64,000 bases of DNA, taken from contig JYOE01000029.1 of NCBI GenBank assembly GCA_000955875.1, positions 1 through 64,000 of the forward strand, given 5' to 3'. The position numbers were made by a program, and so were the translations under genes. The DNA comes from Terrabacter sp. 28 (lineage in GTDB: Bacteria > Actinomycetota > Actinomycetes > Actinomycetales > Dermatophilaceae). Numbering within the stretch: position 1 is the first letter of the stretch; each line of letters begins with the position of its first letter. Positions 36,288 to 45,217 of this stretch are shown piece by piece. Under the pieces are notes generated by a model. The model saw nothing but the letters and a program-made list of their open reading frames with translations. It was not told the origin of the DNA and ran no database searches.

Positions 36288-36340
36288 TTGCGTATGCCGT
36301 CGGGCTTGCGTATGCCGTCGGGCCTGCGTACGCCGTCGCC
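36287..36340. repeat. Tandem array of an 18-base unit containing GTATGCCG
   Basis: CTTGCGTATGCCGTCGGG is repeated exactly at 36287-36304 and 36305-36322; a diverged third copy follows at 36323-36340 (GTACGCC instead of GTATGCC). The unit contains the heptamer that is overrepresented across the window. It overlaps the end of the terminator hairpin by one base. Confidence 0.85.
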
Positions 36341-36357
36341 CGGGCCGCGTGCCCGGC

Positions 36358-36969
36358 TCAGGGGGCGGGGGCGACGACGGGCGGCGTCGGCGTCGTGCAG
36401 TGCGTCGTGGCGGGAGCCGAGAGCGTGACGTCGGAGACGAGGCTGCCGACGAGGCCCGCGATCTCGCCCAGCGAGGGGTCGCTGAGGTCGATGGCGCGCT
36501 CGTGGTCGTCGGTGACCGAGATGGAGATGGGGTCGCTCTCGGTCGCGGCGTTCGGGTCGAGCGGCGTGAACTCGTCGCTCGGCGCCTCGGTGAGCGGCAC
36601 GCCCAGGCGCAGGGTTGCCAGGAGCGTCACGAGCTGGCGCTGGACCGGCCCGGCGAGGGTGCAGATGCGCCCGTGCACCGATCGGGTCTCGACGCGCAGC
36701 CGGCCGTCGGCGTCGAGCACGATGCGGTCGTCGAAGCCGGCGATGCCGCCGGTGCGGTGGAGCACGAGCGGGAAGACGGGACTGTCGGACGTCGTGACCG
36801 TGCCGCCGCCGCTCGCGCCGAAGCGCTGCTTGGGCGGGGCCGTCGACGTCGCCGTCGACCGGTGCTCCGTGCCGGCAGGGGAGGTGTCACCGTCGGACAC
36901 GACGGCCCCGCACCCCCCGGTCAGGAGTGCGGCAATGGTCATCCCCACGTACAGACCCGTACGCCCCAT
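36358..36969 (-). CDS. Putative lipoprotein of unknown function
   Basis: The 203-residue precursor begins with a lipoprotein signal (GLYVGMTIAALLTGGC, lipobox LTGGC near 16-20). The mature part starts with a Ser/Thr/Pro-rich linker and has no domain I recognise; two further cysteines (RICTL and THCTT) could form a disulfide. It would sit on the outer face of the membrane. The start is uncertain: ATG at 36969 or the in-frame ATG at 36978. Confidence 0.65.
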   Translation of the reverse strand: MGRTGLYVGMTIAALLTGGCGAVVSDGDTSPAGTEHRSTATSTAPPKQRFGASGGGTVTTSDSPVFPLVLHRTGGIAGFDDRIVLDADGRLRVETRSVHGRICTLAGPVQRQLVTLLATLRLGVPLTEAPSDEFTPLDPNAATESDPISISVTDDHERAIDLSDPSLGEIAGLVGSLVSDVTLSAPATTHCTTPTPPVVAPAP

Positions 36970-37206
36970 GGTGACCATGGTGACCCGTCGGGAGCGTCTG
37001 CGCACCGCGGACACGGACGATTTCTGGCAACGCTTGGGTGAATGTTTCAAGTGGCGGGCCTCGGCAAGCACGGGAATGCTCGGCGTCAGAGGTGTCTTCG
37101 GGCTCGGGGCCGTGGGCATCTCACCCGCAGAGCGCCTGCCCGTCGACGGACCCGTGTCGACGTGTCGAGCGCCTGCGGTCACCAGGCATACGAAAGGGAC
37201 CAACGA

Positions 37207-39165
37207 GTGATACCCAACTCCACTCCACACCGATCAGCGGCACCCCGCCGAGTCCGTCGATCGCTCGCCTCGCTCGGGGCCGTCGCCGCCGTGGCGGCCG
37301 GCATGGCGATGGCGAGCCCGGCCGCACAGGCCGCCGACCCGTCCGTGACCGTCGGCGACGACGCCGGCAGCCGCGAGCGCGCCTTCGAGGCGGCGGCATC
37401 CGAGTTCGGCGTGCCGCGCACCGTGCTCGAGGCCGTGTCGTACGCGCAGACACGCTGGGACTTCAACCCCGGGCACAGCTCGTCCGGCGGCTACGGCCCG
37501 ATGCACCTCGTCGACGCCGACCTCGGCTCGGCCGCGGAGGGCAAGGGCCTGGGCGACGCCCCGGCCGCCGACGCAGCCGCGCCGGTCGCCGACACGCTCG
37601 GTCGCGCGGCCGGCCTCACCGGGCTCGACGAGGCCGCCCTGCGCACCGACGAGCTCGCCAACATCCGCGGTGGCGCCGCGCTGCTCGCCGCCACCCAGCA
37701 GCGGCTCGGCCTGCCCACGGGCACCGACACCAAGGCCGGCGACTGGTACGCCGCCGTGGCCGACGCCTCCGGCTCGGCGCAGGAGGACGTCGCCGCAGCG
37801 TTCGCCGACGACACCTACTCGGTCATCGCCTCCGGTGCCTCGCGCCGCACGGTCGACGGCAAGGACGTGTCACTGCTCCCGTCGGCGGCCACGCCCCAGA
37901 AGGGCCAGCTCGACCGGCTCGGCCTGACGAAGAAGGCGAACAGCGCGCAGACCGACTGCCCGCCCGGGCTCGACTGCGACTGGGTGCCGGCGCCCTACAA
38001 GGACCTCGGCGGAGGCGACTACGGCAACCACGACCTCGCGTCGCGGCCGGTCTCACCGAAGATCACGAACATCGTCATCCACAACACTGAGGCGTCCTGG
38101 AACACGACGCTCAAGCTCGTCACGGACCCCACGTACCTCGCGTGGAACTACTCGCTGCGCTCGAGCGACGGGCGCATCGCCCAGCACCTCGAGCCCAAGG
38201 ACGTCGGCTGGCACGCCGGCAACTGGTACGTCAACAGCCACTCGATCGGCCTCGAGCACGAGGGCTTCGCGGCCACCGGCGCCCAGTGGTTCAGCGAGCC
38301 GATGTACCGCTCGTCGGCGCGGCTCGTGCGCTACCTGGCGACGAAGTACGACATCCCGCTCGACATGCAGCACGTCTTCGGCCACGACCAGATCCCCGGC
38401 GTGACCCCCGCCAACGTGGCCGGCATGCACTGGGACCCGGGCCCCTACTGGAACTGGGAGCACTACTTCCAGCTGCTCGGCGCGCCGCTGCAGAGCCACG
38501 GCGTCGACGGCGCCCAGGACCTCGTCCGCATCCTGCCGGGCTTCGACGACAACCTGCAGACGGTCACCTCGTGCACGACGGCCGGCCAGCCGTGCCAGCC
38601 GCAGGGCACGAACTTCGTCTACCTGCGCACGGCCCCGTCCGAGACGGCTCCGCTCGTCAACGACATCGGTCGCAAGTCCAGCGGCGCCCCGTCGACGACG
38701 TCGGTCTCCGACATCGGCGCCCGCGCCCAGACGGGCCTCACCTTCGCCGTCGCCGACCGCCAGGGTGACTGGACCGCGATCTGGTTCAACGGCGTCAAGG
38801 GCTGGTTCCACAACCCGGCGAGCGACCCGACGGCCATCGCGGTCGGCGGCCAGTACGTCGTGCCGAAGGCCGGCCTCGCGAGGGTCCCGGTCTACGGCCG
38901 GGCCTACCCCGAGGCGTCGGCCTACCCGGCCGGGATCCCGGTGCAGTCGCTCGCGCCGCTGCAGTACCAGTTCACGGCCGGCCAGCGGTACGCGGTCGGT
39001 GACCTTACCGTCCCGACGAACTACTACCGCGCGACGACGTACTCGGCCACGACGCCGAACGACCACGTCGACGTCGTCGGCCAGGACCGCTACTACCAGG
39101 TCTCGCTCGGCCACCGCTTCGCGTTCGTGCGCGCTGCCGACGTCGACGTCGTGACCGCCAAGTAG
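37207..39165 (+). CDS. Secreted N-acetylmuramoyl-L-alanine amidase
   Basis: This 652-residue protein has an N-terminal export signal ending near AAQAA at about 42. A helical domain resembling lytic transglycosylase folds (about 50-240) comes next, then an amidase_2 domain (about 285-440). That domain has IVIHNTEASW near 291 and HVFGHDQIPG and HWDPGPYWNW near 392-420, which provide zinc ligands. The C-terminal part (about 470-652) holds SH3-like repeats (YLRTAPSETAP, VKGWFHNP). It cleaves the bond between muramic acid and the stem peptide. The GTG at 37207 follows AAAGGG. Confidence 0.85.
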   Translation: MIPNSTPHRSAAPRRVRRSLASLGAVAAVAAGMAMASPAAQAADPSVTVGDDAGSRERAFEAAASEFGVPRTVLEAVSYAQTRWDFNPGHSSSGGYGPMHLVDADLGSAAEGKGLGDAPAADAAAPVADTLGRAAGLTGLDEAALRTDELANIRGGAALLAATQQRLGLPTGTDTKAGDWYAAVADASGSAQEDVAAAFADDTYSVIASGASRRTVDGKDVSLLPSAATPQKGQLDRLGLTKKANSAQTDCPPGLDCDWVPAPYKDLGGGDYGNHDLASRPVSPKITNIVIHNTEASWNTTLKLVTDPTYLAWNYSLRSSDGRIAQHLEPKDVGWHAGNWYVNSHSIGLEHEGFAATGAQWFSEPMYRSSARLVRYLATKYDIPLDMQHVFGHDQIPGVTPANVAGMHWDPGPYWNWEHYFQLLGAPLQSHGVDGAQDLVRILPGFDDNLQTVTSCTTAGQPCQPQGTNFVYLRTAPSETAPLVNDIGRKSSGAPSTTSVSDIGARAQTGLTFAVADRQGDWTAIWFNGVKGWFHNPASDPTAIAVGGQYVVPKAGLARVPVYGRAYPEASAYPAGIPVQSLAPLQYQFTAGQRYAVGDLTVPTNYYRATTYSATTPNDHVDVVGQDRYYQVSLGHRFAFVRAADVDVVTAK

Positions 39166-39182
39166 CACCCCGGGCGACTCAG

Positions 39183-39310
39183 CAAAGTGCCCACTCGACG
39201 ACAAACCTCGTCGAGTGGGCACTTTGCCGGGCCCTAACGTCGAGAGGGCACTTTGCCGGGCCCCGAACGTCGAGTGGGCACTTTGCCGGTCGGCAAAGTG
39301 CCCACTCGAC
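39183..39310. repeat. Cluster of direct and inverted AAAGTGCCCACTCGACG repeats (family 2)
   Basis: Five copies of an 18- to 22-base unit occur: inverted at 39183-39200, then direct at 39209, 39238 and 39268 (spacing 29 and 30 bases), then inverted at 39291-39310. Copies 1/2 and 4/5 form perfect hairpins. The cluster fills the gap between the convergent amidase and PBP genes and probably acts as a two-way terminator. Confidence 0.85.
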
Positions 39311-39316
39311 TGTGTG

Positions 39317-41290
39317 TCAGCGGAGGTCGTACGCCTTGAGGAAGCTGATGATGAAGGGGGCCGAGCCGGTCACGCCGTTGTCGCCGACCTCGTTGTAGGC
39401 GGCGATCGCGATGTCGCCGCGCCCCGCGACCATCCACGTGTGCGTGTCGGGCGGGTTCTTCGTGCCGAACTCGGCCGTTCCGGTCTTGGCGTACTCGATG
39501 CCCAAGGCCTTGAGCACCTTGCCCGAGCCCTCGTTGACGACGGCCCGCATCTCCTGGCGCAGCACCCCGGCCTCGGTGGGGCTGAGCGGCGTGGCCGGTG
39601 CCGGCAGCGCCGGAGCGCCGGCGACGAGCTGCGGGCGCACCGTCTGTCCCTTCATCACGGACGCGACGACGATGGCCATGGTGAGCGGCGAGGCCTCGAC
39701 GCGGCCCTGCCCGATGAACGACGCGGCGTGCTCGACGACGTCGTCGGTCGGCGGCACCGAGCCGAGGAAGCCGGTGAACGGCAGGTCGAGCTTGTCGCCC
39801 ATGCCCAGGGACTGTGCGGCCTTGATGAGGTCGTCCTGGCTCACCTTCTCGTACTGGCTGATGAAGGCCGTGTTGCACGAGAACGCGAGCGCGGTCTGCA
39901 TGGTGATGTTGCCGAGCTTGTCCTTGGGGTAGGTCGTGTAGTTGCTGAACCGCCGACCGTTGACCGTGAGGGAGTCGGTGCAGGGCAGCGGGGTGTCGGC
40001 CGTCGCGCCCTTGCGCACGTTGGCGAGCGAGCTGGCGATCTTGAAGGTCGAGCCGGGGGCCACCTTGCCGGCGAGGGCGAGGGTCGAACCGTTCGCCGCC
40101 GGACCGATCGCCGCGGCCAGGATCTCGCCGGTGGAGACCCGCACGGCGACGAGCGCCGTCGGGTGGGCGGTCTGCTTCGCGAGGGCGGCCTCGGCCGCCG
40201 ACTGGGCCTTGGCGTCGAGGGTGATCGTGAGCGGCTGTCCCTCGGTGGACTGCTCGGCGAAGAGCTCGCGCTTGTCGAGCACGCTGCCGTCGGCGCCGCG
40301 CTTGACGGCCTGCACCGCGAGCCCGGGCGTGCCCCGCAGCTGGGCGTCGTAGCGGAACTGCAGGCCGTTGGTGCCCACGCTGTCGCCGGCCTCGAGCGTG
40401 CCCTTGGAGTCCTTGACCTGCTCGGCCGTGGCCTCGCCGACCGAGCCGAGGATCGGGGCGGCGAAGGTGCGGCTCGGCCCGAGCACCTTCATGGCCGGAA
40501 CCGTGATGGCGCCCTTGACCTTGGCGATCGCGGCACCGTTCTTCTCGATGACCGGGTCGGTCTCGCGCAGGGTCAGCCCCTCGACGAAGGCCTTGGCCCC
40601 GGCGGCGGAGACCTTCGCGGCATACCTCGTCGGGTCGATGCCGAGCAGGGTCGCGAGCCGGCGCGCGGACGCGGCGGCCTCGGCGCCGGCCACCTTCGTC
40701 TTGTCGATACCGACGACCGCGACCTCGCGCTCGGTCATGATCTTGCTGCCGGAGGTGTCGACGATGTCGGCCCGTCGCGGCCACTTGCGGGCGATGGTGA
40801 GGGTCTCGTCGGAGGCCAGCTGCGGTGCCACGAGGGCCGGGTTCCACGCCACCTGCCAGGCGCCGTCGACGAGGGTCATCGCGGCCTTCGACTGGTAGCT
40901 CCAGTCGGCGCCGGCCTTCGAGACGTCCCACGTGGTGGAGAGCGTGGCGGTCGCCTTCTCGGACCCCTCGGCGTGGCTGACGTCGGTGACCGACACCGCC
41001 GGCCGCAGTGAGTCGAGGCCCTTGTAGGCGGCCTTGACGAACGTCCCGGCCTTGGCGGCGGTCGTGCCCTTGAGCGGGACCTTCGTGAAGTCGCCGTTCG
41101 CGAGGGCGGCGGCGAGGGCGCGCGCCGCGTCGTCGGGCTCGGGCGGCGAGTCGAACATCGAGCAGCCGGCCCCCATCGTCGCGACGAGCGCGCCGGACAG
41201 TGCGGTCGCGACGAACGATCGGCGGCGTGATCCGGTCGATGAACCGGAGCGTGAGCCGGTGCGTGAGCCGGTGCGAGGTCCCGAAGGCAT
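39317..41290 (-). CDS. Penicillin-binding lipoprotein (MecA_N + transpeptidase)
   Basis: The 657-residue precursor has an Arg/Ser/Gly-rich N-terminus (repeated TGSR), a lipobox MGAGC near 40 and an NTF2-like MecA N-terminal domain (about 50-160). A dimerisation domain and a transpeptidase domain follow, with SxxK in PGSTFK near 415, SCN near 472 and KTGTAE near 600. It resembles the penicillin-binding lipoprotein of mycobacteria (Rv2864c type). It cross-links peptidoglycan and may contribute to beta-lactam tolerance. ATG at 41290 precedes the lipoprotein signal. Confidence 0.9.
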   Translation of the reverse strand: MPSGPRTGSRTGSRSGSSTGSRRRSFVATALSGALVATMGAGCSMFDSPPEPDDAARALAAALANGDFTKVPLKGTTAAKAGTFVKAAYKGLDSLRPAVSVTDVSHAEGSEKATATLSTTWDVSKAGADWSYQSKAAMTLVDGAWQVAWNPALVAPQLASDETLTIARKWPRRADIVDTSGSKIMTEREVAVVGIDKTKVAGAEAAASARRLATLLGIDPTRYAAKVSAAGAKAFVEGLTLRETDPVIEKNGAAIAKVKGAITVPAMKVLGPSRTFAAPILGSVGEATAEQVKDSKGTLEAGDSVGTNGLQFRYDAQLRGTPGLAVQAVKRGADGSVLDKRELFAEQSTEGQPLTITLDAKAQSAAEAALAKQTAHPTALVAVRVSTGEILAAAIGPAANGSTLALAGKVAPGSTFKIASSLANVRKGATADTPLPCTDSLTVNGRRFSNYTTYPKDKLGNITMQTALAFSCNTAFISQYEKVSQDDLIKAAQSLGMGDKLDLPFTGFLGSVPPTDDVVEHAASFIGQGRVEASPLTMAIVVASVMKGQTVRPQLVAGAPALPAPATPLSPTEAGVLRQEMRAVVNEGSGKVLKALGIEYAKTGTAEFGTKNPPDTHTWMVAGRGDIAIAAYNEVGDNGVTGSAPFIISFLKAYDLR

Positions 41291-41325
41291 GCGTCGAGGG
41301 TACGTGGCGCCACCCCCAGCGCCGG

Positions 41326-42396
41326 TCATCGACGGGTCGCGTCGACCTGCTCGCCGTCGGCGGCCGGCGTCGCGGCGCTCGCCAGGGCGGGTCGCCCCGG
41401 GTCGCTGCCCGCCGGTCCCCTGCGACCGGAGCGGAGCCACAGCATGCCGGTGCCGACGAGCCCGACGGCCACGGCGACGGCATACGCACCCCACGGCTGG
41501 AACTCCGGCTGGAGCGCCCGGAGGAAGACGTCACGGCTGGCCTCGACGTGGTCGCGCAGGCCGTCCGGCAGGCCGGACCGCGGGCGCAGGTAGGCCGTGA
41601 GGTAGCCGAAGGCGGTCTGCGCGGCGGAGCAGACGGCGACGAGGACGAGCACGAGGGGCCAGACGAGCACGCGCCCCGGCGAACGCACGCCGACCGGGGC
41701 GAGGGCCAGTCCGACGAGCACCGCGATGAGGGTCGTCGTCCACGCGAGCACGGGCAGGGCGCGCTGGGTGCCGACGAGCGCCACCGCGACCGCGCTCACC
41801 CACGAGCCGACGGCGACGGCGAGGGGCGCCGCGGCCAGGGCCCGGAACACCGGCCGTCCGAGCACGACGACGAGGCCGAGCAGCAGCCCCGCGACCGTGC
41901 CGACCACCGCGACGGCCAGCACGCCGACGAGCACGCGGTCGTCGCGGTCGAAGTCGTTGCCGAGCTGCCGGGTGGCACCGGCCGACTGGGCGACGGTGTA
42001 GGCCGCGGCGGCGAGGGTGCCGAGAGCCGCGGCGCCTGCGACGGCGAGGGTGCGTCCCTCGCGCGGTCGCACCCACAGGGCCGCGACCGCGGCGGCGAGC
42101 CCACCGACGAGGGTGACGACGAGCAGCAGGCCCATCCGCCCCGCCGTGAACGGCAGCAGGCTGAGGTAGCCGCTGGCGACCGACCCGGTCTCGATGTCGG
42201 AGGTCCAGTCGCGCGGCGAGCGCGCCCCCAACCCGTCGACGATCCACGGCAACGCCCCGACGACCCACCAGCCGGCCGCCGCGAGGAGCAGCACGGGCCA
42301 CAGGAGGGTGCGGGCGTGCCGTCGGTGTGCCTCACTGCCGAAGCTGACGACCTTGTCCACGCGCAGATCCCAGCACGTCCGCCCGATCTGCGCCAA
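41326..42396 (-). CDS. Multi-pass membrane protein of unknown function
   Basis: Up to 356 residues are encoded, with about eight predicted hydrophobic segments (for example LLWPVLLLAAAGWWVVGALP near 31-50 and LLLVVTLVGGLAAAVAALWV near 90-109). There are no recognisable catalytic motifs. A short C-terminal tail is polar. The start is uncertain; a GTG at 42360 inside the reading frame is equally possible. It lies 35 bases upstream of the penicillin-binding lipoprotein on the same strand and may be cotranscribed. Confidence 0.6.
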   Translation of the reverse strand: MAQIGRTCWDLRVDKVVSFGSEAHRRHARTLLWPVLLLAAAGWWVVGALPWIVDGLGARSPRDWTSDIETGSVASGYLSLLPFTAGRMGLLLVVTLVGGLAAAVAALWVRPREGRTLAVAGAAALGTLAAAAYTVAQSAGATRQLGNDFDRDDRVLVGVLAVAVVGTVAGLLLGLVVVLGRPVFRALAAAPLAVAVGSWVSAVAVALVGTQRALPVLAWTTTLIAVLVGLALAPVGVRSPGRVLVWPLVLVLVAVCSAAQTAFGYLTAYLRPRSGLPDGLRDHVEASRDVFLRALQPEFQPWGAYAVAVAVGLVGTGMLWLRSGRRGPAGSDPGRPALASAATPAADGEQVDATRR

Positions 42397-42402
42397 TCGT
42401 CG

Positions 42403-43083
42403 CTATCGCTCGGGCCTCCAGAGCTGCACCGAGGCGACCGGCTCGAAACCCGCTCCGAGGAAGGCGCGGAGGGCGCGGGCGTTGCCCGGGGCGCAGGCCG
42501 CGACGACGACCTCGCCCTCGTCGACGAGCGTCAGCGCGTCGCGCACGACGTCGGTGCCGACGTGGTCCTTCGCGGGGTCGGTCTCGACGCCCACCTCGGG
42601 CAGCCCGCCGAGCCCCGTCGAGAGCGTCACGAGCGTGCGGTCGTCGGGGGCGGCGTACCCGAAGGTCGCCACCTCGCTGCGCACCGACGTCGCGTGCTCG
42701 GCGCGGGGGTGGTTGCGCAGGTCGCTGCGCGGCACGAGGGCCGGCTCGCCGCCGACGCCGCGGGCGACGAGGACGATGTCGAGCGCGTCGATCCACCCGC
42801 TGCCGGCGAGACGCGACACGAGCCGCGGGCTGCTCGCGCCGCCGAAGCCGTCGGGGCCGAACGAGCCCAGGGTCCCGTCGGAGACGTCGTCGTCGACGGC
42901 GAGGTACGCGTGCCCGGTGAAGGCGACGACGCCCTCCACTCCGTCGCGCCACGGGGCGACCCGCTGCCACCCGCCGTCGACGGCGGGGAAGTCGCCTCCG
43001 GACGCCTTGCTGAGGACTTCCGCGATGAGGTGCACGCCGTCCATCAAACCCGTGACGTCCGGCCCGCGCTCGCCGGGGTCCAC
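42403..43083 (-). CDS. GNAT-like N-acetyltransferase
   Basis: The C-terminal half of this 226-residue protein looks like a GNAT domain: TLVTLSTGLGGLPEVGVETD near 152-171 and GNARALRAFLGAGFEPVASVQLW near 198-220, the usual last helix and strand. The acetyl-CoA-binding RGxG loop is not typical. The N-terminal half (about 1-110) is not a family I recognise. The start may instead be ATG at 43044. The substrate is unknown. Confidence 0.6.
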   Translation of the reverse strand: MDPGERGPDVTGLMDGVHLIAEVLSKASGGDFPAVDGGWQRVAPWRDGVEGVVAFTGHAYLAVDDDVSDGTLGSFGPDGFGGASSPRLVSRLAGSGWIDALDIVLVARGVGGEPALVPRSDLRNHPRAEHATSVRSEVATFGYAAPDDRTLVTLSTGLGGLPEVGVETDPAKDHVGTDVVRDALTLVDEGEVVVAACAPGNARALRAFLGAGFEPVASVQLWRPER

Positions 43084-43148
43084 CTGTTGGCACGGCGCCG
43101 TATGCCGTCACGCCGCCCCGGCGCTGCCGCCCCGCCACGTCCGCCGGG

Positions 43149-43154
43149 TAGGTT
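43149..43154 (+). promoter_or_regulatory. -10 box of a leaderless promoter
   Basis: TAGGTT lies six bases before the ATG at 43161, which decides between this ATG and an upstream GTG. Confidence 0.5.
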
Positions 43155-43160
43155 GTGGCC

Positions 43161-44270
43161 ATGTCACGACCGCACGCGGCCGCCATCATCGAGGACACCG
43201 TCCACGAGCAGGTCGAGCGCGTGCTGCGCAGCCGCGGCTGGGGCAACCGCGTCATCACGCACGTCGGCTACGGCTCGTCGTCCTTCGTGCGCGTGTTCGC
43301 GCGGATCCTGCTGGGGCGCAAGGGTCGCGAGAGCACCGAGGGTCCTGAGAGCCGTCAGGACGCCACGGGCGCGATCAGCCCGGCGCACTACGACCGCGGC
43401 TGGCGGGCGTTTCTCACCTCTCCCGCGACCGGCGTGCCGGTCAAGGTCACGGTGGGCGACCGTGAGGTGTTCGGCCGGTCCGACCGCGGCGGGCACGTCG
43501 ACGTCGTCGCCCGCGACCACGGCCTCCCGCCCGGCTGGCAGCAGGCCGTCGTCGAGGTGCAGGGGGCCGAGCCGGTCGCCGCCGACGTCTTCATCGTCGC
43601 CGACGACGTGCGCTTCGGGCTCGTGAGCGACATCGACGACACCGTCATCACGACGATGCTGCCGCGACCGATGATCGCCGCGTTCAACACGTTCGTGCGG
43701 CGCGGCAAGGCCAGGCACGCGGTGTCGGGCATGGCGCCGATGTATCGCCGCATCCTGTCGGCCCACCCCGGTGCCCCCATCGTCTACGTCTCGACCGGCG
43801 CGTGGAACACGGCGGCGACGCTCAACCGCTTCCTCGTCGAGAACGGCTTCCCGCTCGGGCCGCTGCTGCTCACCGACTGGGGCCCGACCAACACCGGCTG
43901 GTTCCGCAGCGGCCAGGACCACAAGCGCACGTGCCTGCACCGCCTCGCCCGGGACTTCCCCGACATCCAGTGGCTGCTCGTCGGCGACGACGGCCAGCAC
44001 GACCCGCAGCTCTACGCCGAGTTCGCGGAGGCCCGCCCCGACCGGGTCGACGCCATCTGCATCCGGCACCTCTCGCCCGCCGAGCAGGTGCTGAGCAAGC
44101 CGATGAAGATCGACGCGCCGGTGCGCACCATGGGGCCGGTCAGCGTGTCGACGTTCTCGGCGCCCGACGGGCACCAGCTGCTGCGCGTCCTCGAGGAGCA
44201 CGGGCGCGTCGGGCCGCCCGTCGCCGCCGACGAGCAGCCGTCACGGCCCCTGCGACAGCCCACCCGCTGA
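43161..44270 (+). CDS. App1-family phosphatase domain protein
   Basis: This 369-residue protein has the App1 (DUF2183) phosphatase domain: SDIDDTVITTM near 155 is the DxDxT nucleophile motif of the haloacid dehalogenase-like superfamily, and VYVSTGAWNT near 210 and LLVGDDGQHDPQLY near 272 supply the remaining motifs. Yeast App1 is a phosphatidate phosphatase. The bacterial substrate is unknown. No membrane segment is seen. Confidence 0.85.
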   Translation: MSRPHAAAIIEDTVHEQVERVLRSRGWGNRVITHVGYGSSSFVRVFARILLGRKGRESTEGPESRQDATGAISPAHYDRGWRAFLTSPATGVPVKVTVGDREVFGRSDRGGHVDVVARDHGLPPGWQQAVVEVQGAEPVAADVFIVADDVRFGLVSDIDDTVITTMLPRPMIAAFNTFVRRGKARHAVSGMAPMYRRILSAHPGAPIVYVSTGAWNTAATLNRFLVENGFPLGPLLLTDWGPTNTGWFRSGQDHKRTCLHRLARDFPDIQWLLVGDDGQHDPQLYAEFAEARPDRVDAICIRHLSPAEQVLSKPMKIDAPVRTMGPVSVSTFSAPDGHQLLRVLEEHGRVGPPVAADEQPSRPLRQPTR

Positions 44271-44283
44271 CACCGCCTGATGG

Positions 44284-44289
44284 CAGACT
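44284..44289 (+). promoter_or_regulatory. -10-like box of a leaderless promoter
   Basis: CAGACT lies six bases before the ATG at 44296. Confidence 0.4.
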
Positions 44290-44295
44290 GGCGCC

Positions 44296-45156
44296 ATGCC
44301 TGAGCTGCCCGAGGTGCAGGCGCTCGTCGACTTCCTCGCCGAGCGCACGGCCGGGCTCGCCATCACCAAGGTCGAGCTCGCGTCGTTCAGCGTGCTGAAG
44401 ACGTTCAACCCGCCGCCCCAGGCGCTCGAGGGCGTGCCGGTCGACGGCGTGCACCGGCACGGCAAGTTCCTCGACATCGATGCCGACGGCACCCACCTCG
44501 TCTTCCACCTGGCCCGCGCCGGCTGGCTGCGGTGGTCCGACCAGCTGCCGGCGACGGTGGTGCGTCCCGGCAAGTCCCCGATCGCCCTGCGGGTCAGGCT
44601 CTCCGACGGCTCGGGCTTCGACCTCACCGAGGCCGGCACGAAGAAGTCGCTGGCGGCCTACATCGTCAAGGACCCGGCCGAGGTGCCCGGTGTGGCGCGC
44701 CTGGGCCCCGACCCCCTCGCCGACGACTTCACGCTCGAGCTGTTCCGGTCGATGCTCGACGGCCGGCGCACCCAGATCAAGGGCCTGCTGCGCGACCAGG
44801 AGTTCATCGCGGGTGTCGGCAACGCCTACTCCGACGAGATCCTCCACGTCGCGAAGATCAGCCCGTTCGCCATCGCCGGCACGCTGGCCCCCGAGGTCGT
44901 CGACCGGCTGTATGCCGCGCTGCGCGACACGCTGGCCCACGCCGTCGAGACGGCGTCCGGCAAGCCGGCCAAGGAGCTCAAGGACGCCAAGCGCGCGGGC
45001 ATGCGGGTGCACGCCCGCACCGGCGAGCAGTGCCCCGAGTGCGGCGACGTCGTGCGCGAGGTGTCGTTCGCCGACACCTCTCTGCAGTACTGCGCCACCT
45101 GCCAGACCGGCGGCAAGCCGCTCGCCGACCGCCGGATGTCGAAGCTGCTCAAGTAG
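44296..45156 (+). CDS. Fpg/Nei family DNA glycosylase
   Basis: This 286-residue protein starts with PELPEV, the catalytic N-terminal proline motif of formamidopyrimidine/endonuclease VIII glycosylases. QEFIAGVGNAYSDEIL near 170-185 is the helix-two-turns-helix, and CPECGDVVREVS through YCATCQTGGKPL (about 246-275) is the zinc finger. It removes oxidised bases and cuts the abasic site. The residue after PELPEV is Gln rather than Glu, seen in some actinobacterial paralogues; substrate preference is uncertain. Confidence 0.88.
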   Translation: MPELPEVQALVDFLAERTAGLAITKVELASFSVLKTFNPPPQALEGVPVDGVHRHGKFLDIDADGTHLVFHLARAGWLRWSDQLPATVVRPGKSPIALRVRLSDGSGFDLTEAGTKKSLAAYIVKDPAEVPGVARLGPDPLADDFTLELFRSMLDGRRTQIKGLLRDQEFIAGVGNAYSDEILHVAKISPFAIAGTLAPEVVDRLYAALRDTLAHAVETASGKPAKELKDAKRAGMRVHARTGEQCPECGDVVREVSFADTSLQYCATCQTGGKPLADRRMSKLLK

Positions 45157-45217
45157 GCGCGACCGACGAGTTCGTCCGGAATGCAACGCTTCGGCCGACG
45201 TGGTTGTCTTCACCGTC

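Noticed and set aside
39183..39310. An insertion sequence remnant
   Set aside because: There is no transposase fragment and no terminal repeats bounding a unit; the repeats behave as terminator hairpins.
34156..41290. A genomic island carrying secreted enzymes
   Set aside because: Base composition and the motif content match the rest of the window and there are no integrase, transposase or tRNA borders.
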